Source: Piscicola geometra
Taxonomy: Eukaryota; Annelida; Clitellata; Hirudinida; Piscicolidae
Assembly (NCBI GenBank): GCA_943735955.1
Contig: OX030961.1
Span: 770,001 to 834,000, forward strand
DNA length: 64,000 bases
Direction of reading: 5' to 3'
The notes beneath the pieces are model-generated. The model saw only the letters and a list, made by a program, of their open reading frames with translations, did no database searches and had not been told where the DNA came from. Positions 1 to 15,319 of the stretch are shown here, piece by piece. Each line of letters begins with the position of its first letter. The first letter of the stretch is position 1. Both the position numbers and the translations under genes were made by a program.

Positions 1-4639
<4,639 letters not shown>

Positions 4640-5570
4640 TGTATTTCTTGCGTCAAAAGGTTTCTTCGAGACTGAGCTTTGATCTTAGTTTGTCCCAATA
4701 TAATTTAAGAATATTGTTTCTTTTATAAAATCGTTTAATAAAATTCTGGTTTTATTTTAAAATTTTGATTTAGTTTTTGAGCTAATATTTTTTAATTTAT
4801 AAGAATATTTGGGACAATGTATAAGTATTTTTAAATGAACTAATCAAGGTAGTCCCAGGTGCGAAAAAACATACTTTAAATTTTTTTTTATTAGGTTCAA
4901 TCAATTTTTAATTTAATGATTTTTAAGGTTAAAACATTAATTTCTTGACTTAAAGTTAACTTCTGTTCAATAAAATGTTTCAAAATTCTCACTTTTCTTT
5001 GTTTCTTAAATGGCGATAGATGTCTTGCAGAATGTAGACTATTAAATTTAAATCTTTACAATATTTTAAAGAACAAATTAAACATTAAGTTTTAAATTAA
5101 ATTATCTATTTTTTTTATACTCAAATTCATGTTAAAAAGCTCAGTCAAGGATGTCTTCTCTATTATTCAGTTGTTCTACTTACATATTCAGCTGGTTGGC
5201 TTCTCTTATATTTTCAGGCCTAGCAGTAGAGGTTGTTGTGTATCTCATTATAGAAAGTTACACTAGGAGAGCGCTCAACAAAAGCGGGTCTGTTTTTCTT
5301 CTCAGATTATCACCATTACCATACCCTTCTAGACACTTTAAAAATTCTAGAAACGCGCTAGAAAAGAACGAAATTTGGTTCGAAGAGTGTGCAGTGATGG
5401 CAGTTGTGATGATGATGATCTACCTTCATCATCTTCCCTACTTCCTTTTCGCCATGTTTCTTTCCACCCTCCTTCTTGTTCCCCTGCGCAGACGAGTCAA
5501 CTTTGGGTAACAAAATTCACAACCTTTTGAGATCAAATTTCATTCGCTCAAGTTTTTGTGTTTTGCCAGG
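4640..5570. other. Intergenic region between filamin and USP genes
   Basis: Head-to-head spacer between filamin (minus) and the USP gene (plus). It should hold both promoters and 5' leaders. It is AT-rich with no recognisable promoter element. An open frame at 5151-5510 is listed separately. Confidence 0.5.
5151..5510 (+). CDS. Unrecognised 119-codon open frame, possible upstream exon
   Basis: The predicted peptide has two hydrophobic segments, near residues 12-35 and 80-108, the second followed by RRR, so it could cross a membrane. No family is recognised. The last codons end in a possible donor (TTTGG followed by GTAACA), so it could be an N-terminal exon of the downstream USP gene; some USPs, such as USP30, carry an N-terminal membrane segment, but no residue match supports this. 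A chance frame in AT-rich DNA is equally likely. Confidence 0.15.
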   Translation: MSSLLFSCSTYIFSWLASLIFSGLAVEVVVYLIIESYTRRALNKSGSVFLLRLSPLPYPSRHFKNSRNALEKNEIWFEECAVMAVVMMMIYLHHLPYFLFAMFLSTLLLVPLRRRVNFG

Positions 5571-5690
5571 AAGACACATACTGCTATAGTAACATACAAA
5601 ATGACTTCTTTAAAATAATGCCAAGCCACATACTGCTATAGTAACATACAAAATGACTTGTCTTTAAAATAATGCCAAGGCACACAACTA
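5571..5690. repeat. Direct duplication of about 57 bp
   Basis: Two copies of a segment containing CACATACTGCTATAGTAACA followed by TACAAAATGACTT and TTTAAAATAATGCCAAG, differing by a few bases. It lies just left of the old SINE copy. Confidence 0.85.
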
Positions 5691-5812
5691 AGGCGCCAAT
5701 CACGGTGAAAAACCGCATCATATACACAATGTATGGGATAGGTAACTTAAGTTGCAGGTCCAACGACTTACGATCTAAGCCAAACCGCTCGCCCCTTGCA
5801 GTATAAAACAGT
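5690..5812 (-). mobile_element. Old tRNA-derived SINE copy
   Basis: Diverged relative of the SINEs at 32300-32578 and 41722-41962. Shared blocks are AAGGCGCCA, the CATCATATACAC segment, AGTTGCAGGTCCAACGACTT and ATCTAAGCC. Read on the minus strand, the end resembles a tRNA 5' half with an A-box-like GGCTTAGATCG. The B box is degenerate. Confidence 0.6.
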
Positions 5813-5888
5813 TATATGCTGTCATATAGTGTTAGATAAGGTCATATACAGTCGTATATTGTTATACACTGTTATATTAGTCTGATAA

Positions 5889-8800
5889 ATGATTAGTATT
5901 GCATATGTGCCTGACAGGGAGGTGTTCAGGGCAGTGAAGACGCACTATGAGGACTCGAAGGAGCACTCCAAGACCTTCTCCCTCGGGCAATCTGACGATT
6001 TGCACCCCCCTCGCAACATTGCCCTCGTGCCCAATGCAGTTCCCAACCACTTTGTGCACGACCGCTCATCGCGCCAGCTTCCCCCCCTGCACCACCACCA
6101 CCAGCCTGGCAAGGCAACCTACAAACGGCCTCCTGCAGCCTTCCTGCACACATTCACACCACGCGGACTCCTCAATGACAACGAAAACGTCTGCTTCTTC
6201 AACTGTGTGCTGCAGGTGATGGCGCGCACAGATGGCTTGTTGCGCGAGTTGATGAAGGCTTCGAGGAAGGGAGGCGACGTGCTGCAGGAGATGCTGCGAG
6301 TGCTTGCCAGTCTCACGAATGCCGAACCATCGCTCTGCAAGCCGGTCTGCACCCGCCATCTGCGCTCCCTTCTCATCCACTCCTCCACCCGATGCTGCCC
6401 TCCCAAACTCAACAAGTGCCTAGATGCCGATGATGTGTGGAGTAGGGTGGGTCGGTGGTGGAGGGGGGGAGTGGGCAGTGGCTGCATGCTGGAGCAGCCA
6501 GGCTCGGGTCTGCAGAAGGAAGAGGACGTGGCTGAGCTCTTCATGTGGCTGCTGCAGACGCTCGAGGCTGAGATGCTGTGTGCCGACACGCGTGAGTAGT
6601 ATCATTATCAGCACCACCTCTCAAATAACTATCAGCAGCCGCTTTGAGAGCACCACCACCACCATGCTGACCACCACCACTACCATGCTGACCACCACCA
6701 CCATGCTGACCACCACCACCATGCTGACCACCACCACCATGCTGACCACCACCACCATGCTGACCACCACCACCACCATGCTGACCACCACCACCATGCT
6801 GACCACCACCACCACCATGCTGACCACCACCATGCTGACCACCACCACCACCATGCTGACCACCACCACCACCATGCTGACCACCACCACCATGCTGACC
6901 ACCATCACCACCATGCTGACCACCACCACCACCATGCTGACCACCACCACCATGCTGACCACCACCATGCTGACCACCACCACCATGCTGACTACCACCA
7001 TGCTGACCACCACCATGCTGACCACCACCACCATGCTGACCACCAACCCCCCCCCGCTGACCACCACCACCATGCTGACCACCACCACCACCATGCTGAC
7101 CACCACCACCACCATGCTGACCACCACCACCTGCAGGCTTGGACACTCAGAGTGAGTGGCACGAGCAGGTGCAGCAGTGGTGGCAACTTCACGCACGTCC
7201 TTCCTTCCACACTTTGCAGCAGATGATCGCCTTCCACCACAAGCAAGTAATCAGGACACTTATGCTCTTCCAATCATCAGCACTCATTATGTATCATCAT
7301 CAGCACGAACCATCATCATCATCATCATCATCACCACCTCCAGTTCGAGGACAGTGCAGGCAGAGAGGGGGACTTGGAGAGACTGGCGCAGCTGGACTGG
7401 TTGTCGCGCCTGCTGCCTCTGCTGCAAGGACGACAGCACAGCCTCTTCAACCTGCGCTGTCTCTTCACTGGCCAGATCAGAAACACCTCGCACTGCCCGC
7501 TCTGCAGCAGGACTCGCCTTCACTTCGACGTCTTCAAGGTCCTTCCTCTGCCTCTCCCCTCACCAGTCTCTCCCCTCCCTTCACTAGCCTCATTCTCTCT
7601 CCAAGAGCTTCTTTCCAGAGCGGCCACTCTCCAGAGCACCACTGCATGCCACTGCTCTTCCTTCCAACCACTGCACTCCTCCTCCCCCAAGCCTCACGTC
7701 CCGTCTGCCCACCTCGAATGCCACATGTCTCCCATCTCCATCACACCACCCTCCTTCACCACCCACTCCACCTCCATCACACCACCCTCCTTCACCACCC
7801 ACTCCACCTCCATCACACCACCTCCCTTCACCACCCACTCCACCTCCATCACCCTCCTGCCTCCCTTCTTGGTCATCCAACTCCTCAGATTCAAAGTGAG
7901 CAAGTCCTTTCCCACCATCAAGCTGCTCACACGAGTCCGTTTCAGTCTCTGTCCAATCGACTTCCACTCTCTCCTCCATGTCCCGTCTCCTCACCGCACC
8001 TCCTACCAGCTGTACGCGCTCATCCTCCACCACTCCCTCCCCTCCAACTCCACCAACAAAGGTTCCTCCCCCTTCGCATTTGCCATTGAATGCTTGCGCG
8101 CCTAGATTCTAGAAGACGCTTTCTCAAGTCGGCGAAATGTTTGTGTGCAATATATTTTGCACACTAATTTGATTTTTTTAAATTAATTTGTTGCTCAATG
8201 AATTGATGAAAAGGCTCAAAATTGAAAAGCAGCTCATTGGAAGTGCAGAAGTCATCGTGTTTGTCACTCAGCTTGGCGAGTGCAGAGATTTTGCAACAGA
8301 ACTTCTTGGGTGCGTTCGATCCGAAGCCAATAGTGACGTCATCATCATCATCATCATCGAGATAGGGGCACGACTGGTGCAAACATTCAGTTCACTGCTT
8401 ATGACGACATCATTGGGGACGGGATGTCGTGCCTGGAGTGCCTCAGCACCCGACAAGTGCTGAGACTCTGAGGTTTTCAATGGTTATTCCATTGCGAAGA
8501 TCATTGATTGGAACAAATTTGTTGGTGAATCACAGATGGGGCAGCAGCCGTGACGGGCAAACAATCTAAACCTACGGCCAGAATAAAAGTTTCAGCTCCA
8601 AAATCTAAGTCTCTTTATTGCTTTCTTCACCAATAAATGTTGGAAGCATAAAAATGAGCTCCACGATTCCATAAGATGTCTCAAAAGCAGCAAACTTCAT
8701 TCGAGGAAGTGCTCTGAATACGCGTTTATTTTCATCACTGTGAGGACATGGGTGCTGAAGAAAAACTTTGGTTTTGCACAAGTAAGCCAGAGGGCTTTCT

Positions 8801-10114
8801 CGTGGAAAAGTGCTTACTCTTCTTTTTGAGCATTCAAGCTAACGTAAAGGCACGAAAACCTGCTCTAGTGGATGATTTCAGCTCCTACAATATCTGTCTT
8901 GTCGCTTACCTTTCAGATATCTTCGGTATTCTTAAGGACTTGAATATCTCAGTGCAAGGCAAGTGTACCAGCTTGTTTCGTCCCATGGATAAAGTCTGTG
9001 CATTTCAGCAAGATTTGGCTGACCAACATGGAAAAAGATTTCATATGCTTTCAAAATTTTCAGAAGCAATTAAAAATGAAACCATCTGCGAGAATGGAGT
9101 GGCATTGCTAGCTCTTAGCGTGATGTTGTTATCATTCGACGGTTCTTCTGTTAAATATGTTTGAAGAATGGTTGCTGGTGAGAGAGACCCGTGCTGGATG
9201 GATGAGGAAGCATTTATGCTCCATGCAGATGATCTGCTTACCACAAACTTGATGATTAACTAATTGAGTTAAAAAATGAAAATGCTTTGAAAGCAGTGTT
9301 TGAAAAGTGCGGATTGTCTTGAACTGCAGATGGGAACTAGGCTTCACTGATAAAACAAAACATCTTCCAATGTCCTTACTTTCTTCAAAACATCTTTCAA
9401 TGTCCTTACTTTCTTCAAAACATCTTCCAATGACCTTCTTTCTTCAAAGCGCTTCGACTGGCATCTAAGCTCGAAATAATTTGATCGTTAGTTCTTAAAC
9501 AAAAACTCATACTTCTCTTAATTATGACTACATTAGTTTAGAACATTATAAAGATATTGCTTTTCAGTTTTCATGTCCGATGAAGACTATAAACAATTTC
9601 CAAGTGGTCCGTTGAAGACTATACACTATTTCCAAGTGGTCCGTTAAAGACTATACACCATTTCCAAGTGGTCCGTTGAAGACTATACACAATTTCCAAG
9701 TGGTACGTTGAAGACTATACACACTTTCCAAGTGGTCCGTTGAAGACTATACACAATTTCCAAGTGGTCCGTTGTTTCAAAAAGTTTGAGAACCATTGGT
9801 CTAGAAGAACTATAATAATGCCCACTATGGTCATTTTCGATTATTCCTTTCACCACCACAAGTGCAAAGTTCACCCACCCATCCACTCCATCCATCCACT
9901 CCATCCACCCATCCACTCCACCCACCCATCCACTCCACCCACCAACACCCTGCCAGGCCACTACAGTGCAGTGGCAAGGGTGTCGCAGGACGAGTGGTGT
10001 AGCTTCAACGACCAGCAAGTCACCGCCATCACCAACATCGCACAACATCTCCAGTCGTCAGACGTGCAACAGAACGCCTATCTGCTCTTCTTTCGCCGTA
10101 TTGACATCTCTTGA
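5889..10114 (+). CDS. USP-family ubiquitin carboxyl-terminal hydrolase (spliced)
   Basis: Deubiquitinase of peptidase family C19, which removes ubiquitin from substrates through a Cys-His-Asp/Asn triad. Exon A (start uncertain, to 6591) has the Cys box, RGLLNDNENVCFFNCVLQ, with the catalytic Cys codon at 6192-6194, and a QEEDA-like KEEDVAELF block. Exon B is 7137-7246. Exon C, open from 7344 to 8061, has CLFTGQIRNTSHCPLC (first zinc-knuckle pair), LHFDVFK and LPPFLVIQLLRF. Exon D, 9957-10114, has GHYSAVARV (catalytic His), EWCSFND (third triad residue), YLLFFRR and a TGA stop. Phases agree at each junction, including G-GC rebuilding GHY. Odd points: NENVCFF instead of the usual GNTCFFN, low-complexity insertions in exon C, and no clear second CxxC pair. 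Transcription probably starts upstream; the ATG at 5889 directly follows a stop and may be intronic. I cannot name the USP subtype. Confidence 0.85.
6655..7130. repeat. 15/18-bp minisatellite in a USP intron
   Basis: About 30 copies of an ACCACCACCATGCTG core with one or two extra ACC triplets. It fills the intron between USP exons A and B nearly to the acceptor at 7136. Because the period is a multiple of three it is open in several frames on both strands; those frames are not genes. Confidence 0.95.
7735..7850. repeat. 36-bp tandem repeat inside the USP reading frame
   Basis: About three copies of a 36-bp unit that, in the USP frame, encodes the 12-residue unit ITPPSFTTHSTS. There are no stops from 7344 to 8061 and no good acceptor between the repeat and LPPFLVIQ, so it is probably a translated low-complexity insertion. 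An unrecognised intron is the alternative. Confidence 0.8.
8748..9260 (+). pseudogene. hAT-type (ZBED5/Buster-like) transposase remnant
   Basis: This lies inside the last USP intron. An open frame at 8748-9164 contains VDDFSSYNICLVAYLSDIFG followed by ILKDLNISVQGKCTSLF and DKVCAFQQDLADQ. That is the pattern of the helical insertion region of ZBED5/SCAND3-like hAT transposases (ADIF-x-LN-LN-SLQGK). The catalytic core and dimerisation domain are not seen. Terminal repeats were not found. Confidence 0.6.
9355..9785. repeat. Two tandem arrays in the last USP intron
   Basis: First, three copies of a roughly 31-bp unit with CATCTTCCAATGTCCTTACT (9355-9445). Second, about six copies of a 32-bp unit, TTGAAGACTATACACAATTT plus CCAAGTGGTCCG (9590-9778). 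Both are imperfect. Confidence 0.9.
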
Positions 10115-10115
10115 C

Positions 10116-10117
10116 CC

Positions 10118-10170
<53 letters not shown>
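10116..10170. repeat. (GAT)n microsatellite after the USP stop
   Basis: About 17 GAT triplets beginning two bases after the USP stop codon, so probably in its 3' UTR. Confidence 0.95.
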
Positions 10171-10299
10171 CTTGTGGTGGCGTCAACCTGGCAGCTCGCA
10201 AAGCAATGTTGTGTTCTTCGAGGCTGTTGAAACGGGCTTGCTGTCATCTGAATTGGTGGCAGCTTCTACAGAATGTCTTTTAAACTTTCACAGGAGGTG

Positions 10300-11185
10300 A
10301 ACGAAGGTTTTGAGGACTTAGTTTATGCGATGTTTCACTTTATTTTACGCATTCAAATCTCAAATTTTATCTACTTTTTGTGTGTTATTATGATTATTGA
10401 ATACATTGCTTAGCCTTTGTTCTATCGGAAACTTTCAAATATTTTTTATTTCTAACTCAAGTAGTCAAAATATACAAAATGTTGAAATCAAAATGTTTTT
10501 GTAGAAATATGATTTGCTGCCCGGTGGTGGCGTTGGTAAGATTAGCTACATTGAAAAATAAATTTTAAAATACAGATTAACTAATCAAAAGTTTTACAAA
10601 TATATATTTTTTGATGAAAAAGTCACGAAAGAGTTTCTTATTAAATCAATTAAGTGCAATTTCACATGCAGAACAATCATGCATACACTGTGGTGGTCCA
10701 ATGAAACATGCTTCTTTAATAAAGAATCTTTATGCATTAAATTGGCAAATGTTATCTTTGGTTAGCAGCTGCCATTTTGGCAGCCGCTCAAATAAATTTG
10801 TAGAATAAACGGTTTTGGGTATAATATATTAAAATTTTAGAATCTTAAGTTTAAATGAAAATTACATTTAATTAATTAGAATGTTTTCTGTGCGAATGTT
10901 GGTTGTTTTGAATCTGTCGAAGAATGGCCGCAGCAGACCAAGATGGCCGCAGGGAATCAAGTGAGCTGCGACATAAAGAAGAAAACCTTCCATAGCAGCA
11001 GCAGTTCCAGTGCTGGCAAGGACTTCTCCTTCACCCTCTATCGCAGCCTCGGCATCAGTGGCAAGACAGAAAATTGACAAGAATGATGATTGTGTTTTAT
11101 GGATAGTTTTGAGGATGATGTGGTGATGATTGTGCTGTGGTATGAGTGTTGGTACTGTAGTGATGATTGAATTTTTTTTGGTGGT
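10300..11185. other. AT-rich spacer with one GC-richer island
   Basis: Mostly AT-rich non-coding sequence. A GC-richer island at about 10915-11077 contains a 44-codon plus-strand frame with ATG at 10943 in a good context (CAAGATGG), ending at TGA 11077. Its peptide contains a serine run and KDFSFTLYRSLGIS. I do not recognise it. It could be a short exon, but no convincing donor follows. Confidence 0.35.
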
Positions 11186-11189
11186 GATA

Positions 11190-11410
11190 GTGAGTTATTG
11201 GCGGTGATTATCATAGTGGTGTGGGTGAGGTTGGATTATTGAGGTTGATTGTTTGTTTTTTTATATTTAAATTGATATATATACATATATTGGTAGTGGT
11301 CTAAAAACCGTTTTATTTAACAAATTTATTTGAAGAGCGCTTTTGTTCACCTAGTAATGGGCGCTATACAAATCATTAGTGATTGATGATTAGTGATTGA
11401 TTGAATCGAT
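11190..11410 (+). mobile_element. LINE 3'-tail copy ending in TTGA-type repeats
   Basis: Shares with 24990-25335 the order GGTGAGGTTGGATTATT, TATATATACATATATTGG, GGTCTAAAA, TTTATTTAACAAATTTATTT, AGCGCTTTTG and GGCGCTATA, then ATTGATTGA. The AGCGCT/GGCGCT pair can form a short stem. It is a 3' end only, with no coding part. Confidence 0.7.
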
Positions 11411-12070
11411 TTTCAAACTCCTCCGACCGCTTGACTCAGAAATGAATGGAGAACACGATGGTCTGCAATTCCTTTTGAGCCCTTCAATATGCAAAATTAA
11501 GAATTAAAAGAACAAAAAACTTAAATTTAAAAGTTTTTAGAGATTGAAAAATAGTCTTTATATGTATTTTACATGATGGTTCTCGCTATTTTACACTTGT
11601 TTCAGTTTCACAAGGGGAAGATACTGCACATTGAAAGAATAAAAATAATTTTTATAACATTTTGTTCTCTATTCATTTCTGAGTTAAACAGTATAAAAGT
11701 TAAAAATCAATGTACATTTGCCAAAGTTATAAAAAAATATGCAGGGGCAATATGTTGGCTTACAGTATAGAATTGGAATCAGAAATGCTCTATCTCATTT
11801 CATTTCTGAAATATCTTCGTTTAATTATTATAATAGCAGTGACTTTGAACTATTATAATATTCATACTATGTTGTTTGATAGACATTCATGTTGATTGTC
11901 CAATTTGAATTTTTATCAGTTTATAATATAATTAAAGTTTATAAAGACAAAATCAGTTTCTAAAAGTAGGAGGAGGATGCTCATGATGAACCGGTTCTAA
12001 AGATGGAACGAGGTTATTTACAGCTATGCGCTCTAAAAACTAACAAATTTTTTATTTCATATCTATGCAT
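11411..12070. other. AT-rich spacer, nothing recognised
   Basis: Short open frames at 11573-11770 and 11710-11895 have no recognisable motif and are typical chance frames of AT-rich DNA. Confidence 0.5.
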
Positions 12071-12074
12071 CCGT

Positions 12075-12160
12075 CTTAGTAGTAGTAGTAGTAGTAATAG
12101 TAGTAGTAGTAGTATAGTAGTAGTAGTAGTAATAGTAGTAGTAGCAGTAGTAGTAGTCTT
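12075..12160. repeat. (AGT)n trinucleotide repeat
   Basis: Interrupted AGT triplets with occasional AAT, ATA and GCA changes. Confidence 0.9.
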
Positions 12161-12194
12161 TATAGTGCCTTTGTCTCGACACTTCATATCTTTT

Positions 12195-12590
12195 TCTTCA
12201 TCTCCCCCTTTCTCTCCCCTCTCTCTGTCTCCAAATCGTACTCACACTTCTCAGCACCACTTCTTCCATCCTCCGATCCTCCTCCTGGTATCCAAGGACC
12301 CCTTCCATCGGGTCCTGTTCTCCACGCTCCCTTCTCCAGACCGTCAGCCATTCTTCTCTCCACTCTTCATACAACCCACACTCCAGCAATACGTGCCTAT
12401 CATTCTCTTCCTCTCCACAAACACTTCCTCCTAACCTCCACACTCAATTTTTTCCTCAAGTTGGCTCTAACTTTCCACCATTCAGATTTATTACCTATCT
12501 CTTCTACACATTCTCTACCTACTCTTCCTACAATATCTTTCCCCTCTAATGTCCTGATTATTTTGCATTTTTTTCTCAACTTCCGAAGGT
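12195..12590 (-). pseudogene. LINE reverse-transcriptase C-terminal remnant
   Basis: The minus strand gives KCKIIRTLEGKDIVGR, then a frame change to GSVCGEEENDRHVLLEC, GLYEEWREEW and QREGRERGR. The CxxCGEE-(x)n-HxxxEC pattern is typical of the zinc knuckle after the RT domain in R1/I/Jockey-like LINEs; here the first cysteine pair is spoiled. At least one frameshift; no RT core. Confidence 0.6.
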
Positions 12591-12764
12591 AAATATTTTC
12601 AATTTTTTATCAGTAATAAGATGATGCAATACATTTTTATTGTGTGCAAGTTGTAAAATTAAAAATTGAGTGATTGGCCTGTTATGACCATGATTATGTG
12701 CATGGTCATAGTTCCCTAAAATGAAATTTAGAATGAGACTAGAAGTTGATAAGTCTATATACTA

Positions 12765-12910
12765 TATACTCTTTATAGTCTATATAGTATATAGACTATA
12801 TAGAGTATATATTTTATTCAGACTATATAGCATATATTTTATATAGACTATATAGAGTATATATTTTATTTAGACCATAGAGAGTATATATTTTATAAAA
12901 ACTATTGAAA
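12765..12910. repeat. AT-rich palindromic tandem repeat
   Basis: Alternating TATAGTCTATATAGTATATA and AGACTATATAGAGTATATAT segments, partly self-complementary, about 40-45 bp per unit and three to four units. Confidence 0.7.
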
Positions 12911-13604
12911 ATTAATATGAACCAATTATTCACTTTATAATGATTACAAAACCGTTAGTATTCATTAGCTTTTACAGCGGCTTTATAGCACCTCATAGTC
13001 GAAATGAAAACTAGAAAGCCTAAAGCAAAAAAAGTTTAATTTGCAAAAGTAACCTAAAAACTAAATTAAATTTAGTTAAGTAAATTTGATTAAATGGCAA
13101 TTAACTTAAAAATACAAACTGGTGTATTTCTTTAGATAACTAAACAAGTTTGACGATAAATAGAACGTTTAAGATACATTTTAAAATACCCTAACCCTAA
13201 TAAAAGTAAAATAGTATATCTGGGTAGCCTTTTCTATGGTTTGAAAAAAAACGATAGGTCTCAAACTTGGGCCAGACATTTAATCGTATGTAGTCTCTCT
13301 TCACATCTTGAATCGATGACTTCTATCCATTTCGAGTACAGGTGCTGTCGTTAGTAAAATTTTTTAACTATCGTTTGAAGCTTTAATTAGAACCCGTCTC
13401 ATCTGAACCCACATCAACTAGAATCTGCTTATAACTTTTTTCTATTCAAGAGTTCAAACAAAAATTATTGTTAAAAAATCAAAATTTGGAATATAAAGAA
13501 ACAAATAATGTTTTGAAATGTATAGATTATCAAACTAATCATTAGTCGCCAGGAGAAAAAAACGGTCAAAGAAGATGTGGTCAAAATGGTTTTAGGATAA
13601 AAAG
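12911..13604. other. AT-rich spacer, nothing recognised
   Basis: No coding motif. A single CCCTAACCCTAA at about 13189 is too short to be a telomeric tract. Confidence 0.5.
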
Positions 13605-14490
13605 TCTTAACGGTAAAAAGTCTTCATAATAAAAAGTCTTCAAAATAAAAAGTCTTCAAAATAAAAAGTCTTCAAAATAAAAAGTCTTCAAAATAAAAAG
13701 TCTTCAAAATAAAAAGTCTTCAAAATAAAACGTCTTCAAAATAAAAAGTCTTCAAAATAAAAAGTCTTCAAAATAAAAAGTCTTCAAAAAAAAAAGTCTT
13801 CAAAATAAAAAGTCTTCAAAATAAAAAGTCTTCAAAATAAAAAGTCTTCAAAATAAAATGTCTTCAAAATAAAAAGTCTTCAAAATAAAAATTCTTCAAA
13901 ATAAAAAGTCTTCAAAATAAAAAGTCTTCAAAATAAAAATACTTCAAAATAAAAAGTCTTCAAAATAAAAAGTCTTCAAAATAAAAAGTCTTCAAAATAA
14001 AAAGTCTTCAAAATAAAAAGTCTTCAAAATAAAAAGTCTTCAAAATAAAAAGTCTTCAAAATAAAAAGTCTTCAAAATAAAAAGTCTTCAAAATAAAAAG
14101 TCTTCCAAATAAAAAGTCTTCCAAATAAAAAGTCTTCCAAATAAAAAGTCTTCCAAATAAAAAGTTTTCAAAATAAAAAGTCTTCAAATAAAAAGTCTTC
14201 AAATAAAAAGTCTTCAAAATAAAAGTATTCAAAATAAAAAGTCATCAAAATAAAAAGTCTTCAAAATAAAAAGTCTTTAAAATAAAAAGTCTTCAAAATA
14301 AAAAGTCTTCAAAATAAAAAGTCTTCAAAATAAAAAGTCTTCAAAATAAAAAGTCTTCAAAATAAAAAGTCTTCAAAATAAAAAGTCTCCAAATAAAAAA
14401 ATGTCAAAATAAAAAGTTTTCAAAATAAAAAGTTTTCAAAATAAAAAGTCTTTAAAATATAAAGTCTTTAAAATATAAAGTCTTCAGGAT
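13605..14490. repeat. 16-bp satellite (AAAATAAAAAGTCTTC)n
   Basis: About 55 copies of a 16-bp unit with point variants (GTCTTCC, ATTCTTC, GTTTTC). It ends directly against the hAT transposase fragment at 14508. Related units with CGGATAAAAAGTCTTC occur in both orientations at 24491-24520 and 24858-24985. Confidence 0.97.
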
Positions 14491-14507
14491 AAAAAGTGCT
14501 GTTGCTA

Positions 14508-14562
14508 CATAAGCTGGGCCCTGTTCACAATACTTTTGTGGCGGTTTTCACACCCGAGGTAG
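14508..14562 (-). pseudogene. hAT-B transposase fragment, left of the hAT-A insertion
   Basis: Minus-strand match to the transposase segment coding VPRVRKPPQKYCGLGPAY that is seen in other copies (for example 35640-35690). It ends in CGAGGTAG, the target-site duplication of the hAT-A element, and continues at 22349. So hAT-B was the target of hAT-A. Confidence 0.85.
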
Positions 14563-15319
14563 CATGGGCGGCGATCCTGGGGGGGTCCTGGGGTCAGGAC
14601 CCCTCCACTTTTTTCAACAATTTTTTTTCTATTTCTCTTTTGATATGAGCATAATCGTCAACCATGGAATAAAATTGTTTAATGCAGTAATAAATTGTGA
14701 GTATGTATGGGCAGCGATGCTATTGGGGTCCTGGGGTCCATCTTGACTCTCAATTTTTCAAATGAAATAATTTCTCAACTCATATTTTAATACAAGCATG
14801 ATCGTCAACCATAGCATAAAACAGAATTTTCTTCAGTAATATATTTTGTGTAGGCGTAGTTATGATAGCTGCCTGAAGCTAAATTATGATTTGCTCACTC
14901 AAATACTCTTTCACCTAATTTTTTTTGTATTTATGGATATAAATTAAGATATTATATTTTATAAAAATAATTTTCTTATTTTTCAATTTTCGCAAGCAGA
15001 CATTCAACGACGCTTTTCAGAAAATATCGGTTCATTTTTTGCAAGCAGGCAGATTTACACTTTTATAATAAAATCATTCATATTATATTACTTATTTTGC
15101 ATGGGTGACGATCTTGGGGAATTCTGAGGTCCACCTTAATATCGGCCCTTTCAATTTTTTAGATGAATTTCAAAAGGCTTCAAACATTTAAAAAAATTTA
15201 TTAAGGAACAAAGCTCTTTGAGCTGTCTCAAATAAGCACAATAAAAAAAGAAAAAAATTAATTCGATAATTGCGAATCGCGAAGCAAAAAAAGACGCTAC
15301 CACAATATTCATCCAATAT

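Noticed and set aside
5889..5920. ATG at 5889 as the true USP start
   Set aside because: It directly follows an in-frame stop and is followed within 25 bp by possible acceptor AGs; the exon more likely begins at one of these, with an upstream first exon not identified.
8188..8463. Plus-strand 91-codon frame as a USP exon
   Set aside because: No USP motif; the exon before (ending 8061) and the one after (starting 9957) join perfectly in phase across it.
10868..11080. 70-codon minus-strand open frame
   Set aside because: No recognisable motif; if this GC-richer island codes at all, the plus-strand frame with its better start context is the stronger candidate.
13605..14490. CRISPR-like array
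   Set aside because: The repeats are head-to-tail without spacers, in an animal genome; it is a plain 16-bp satellite.
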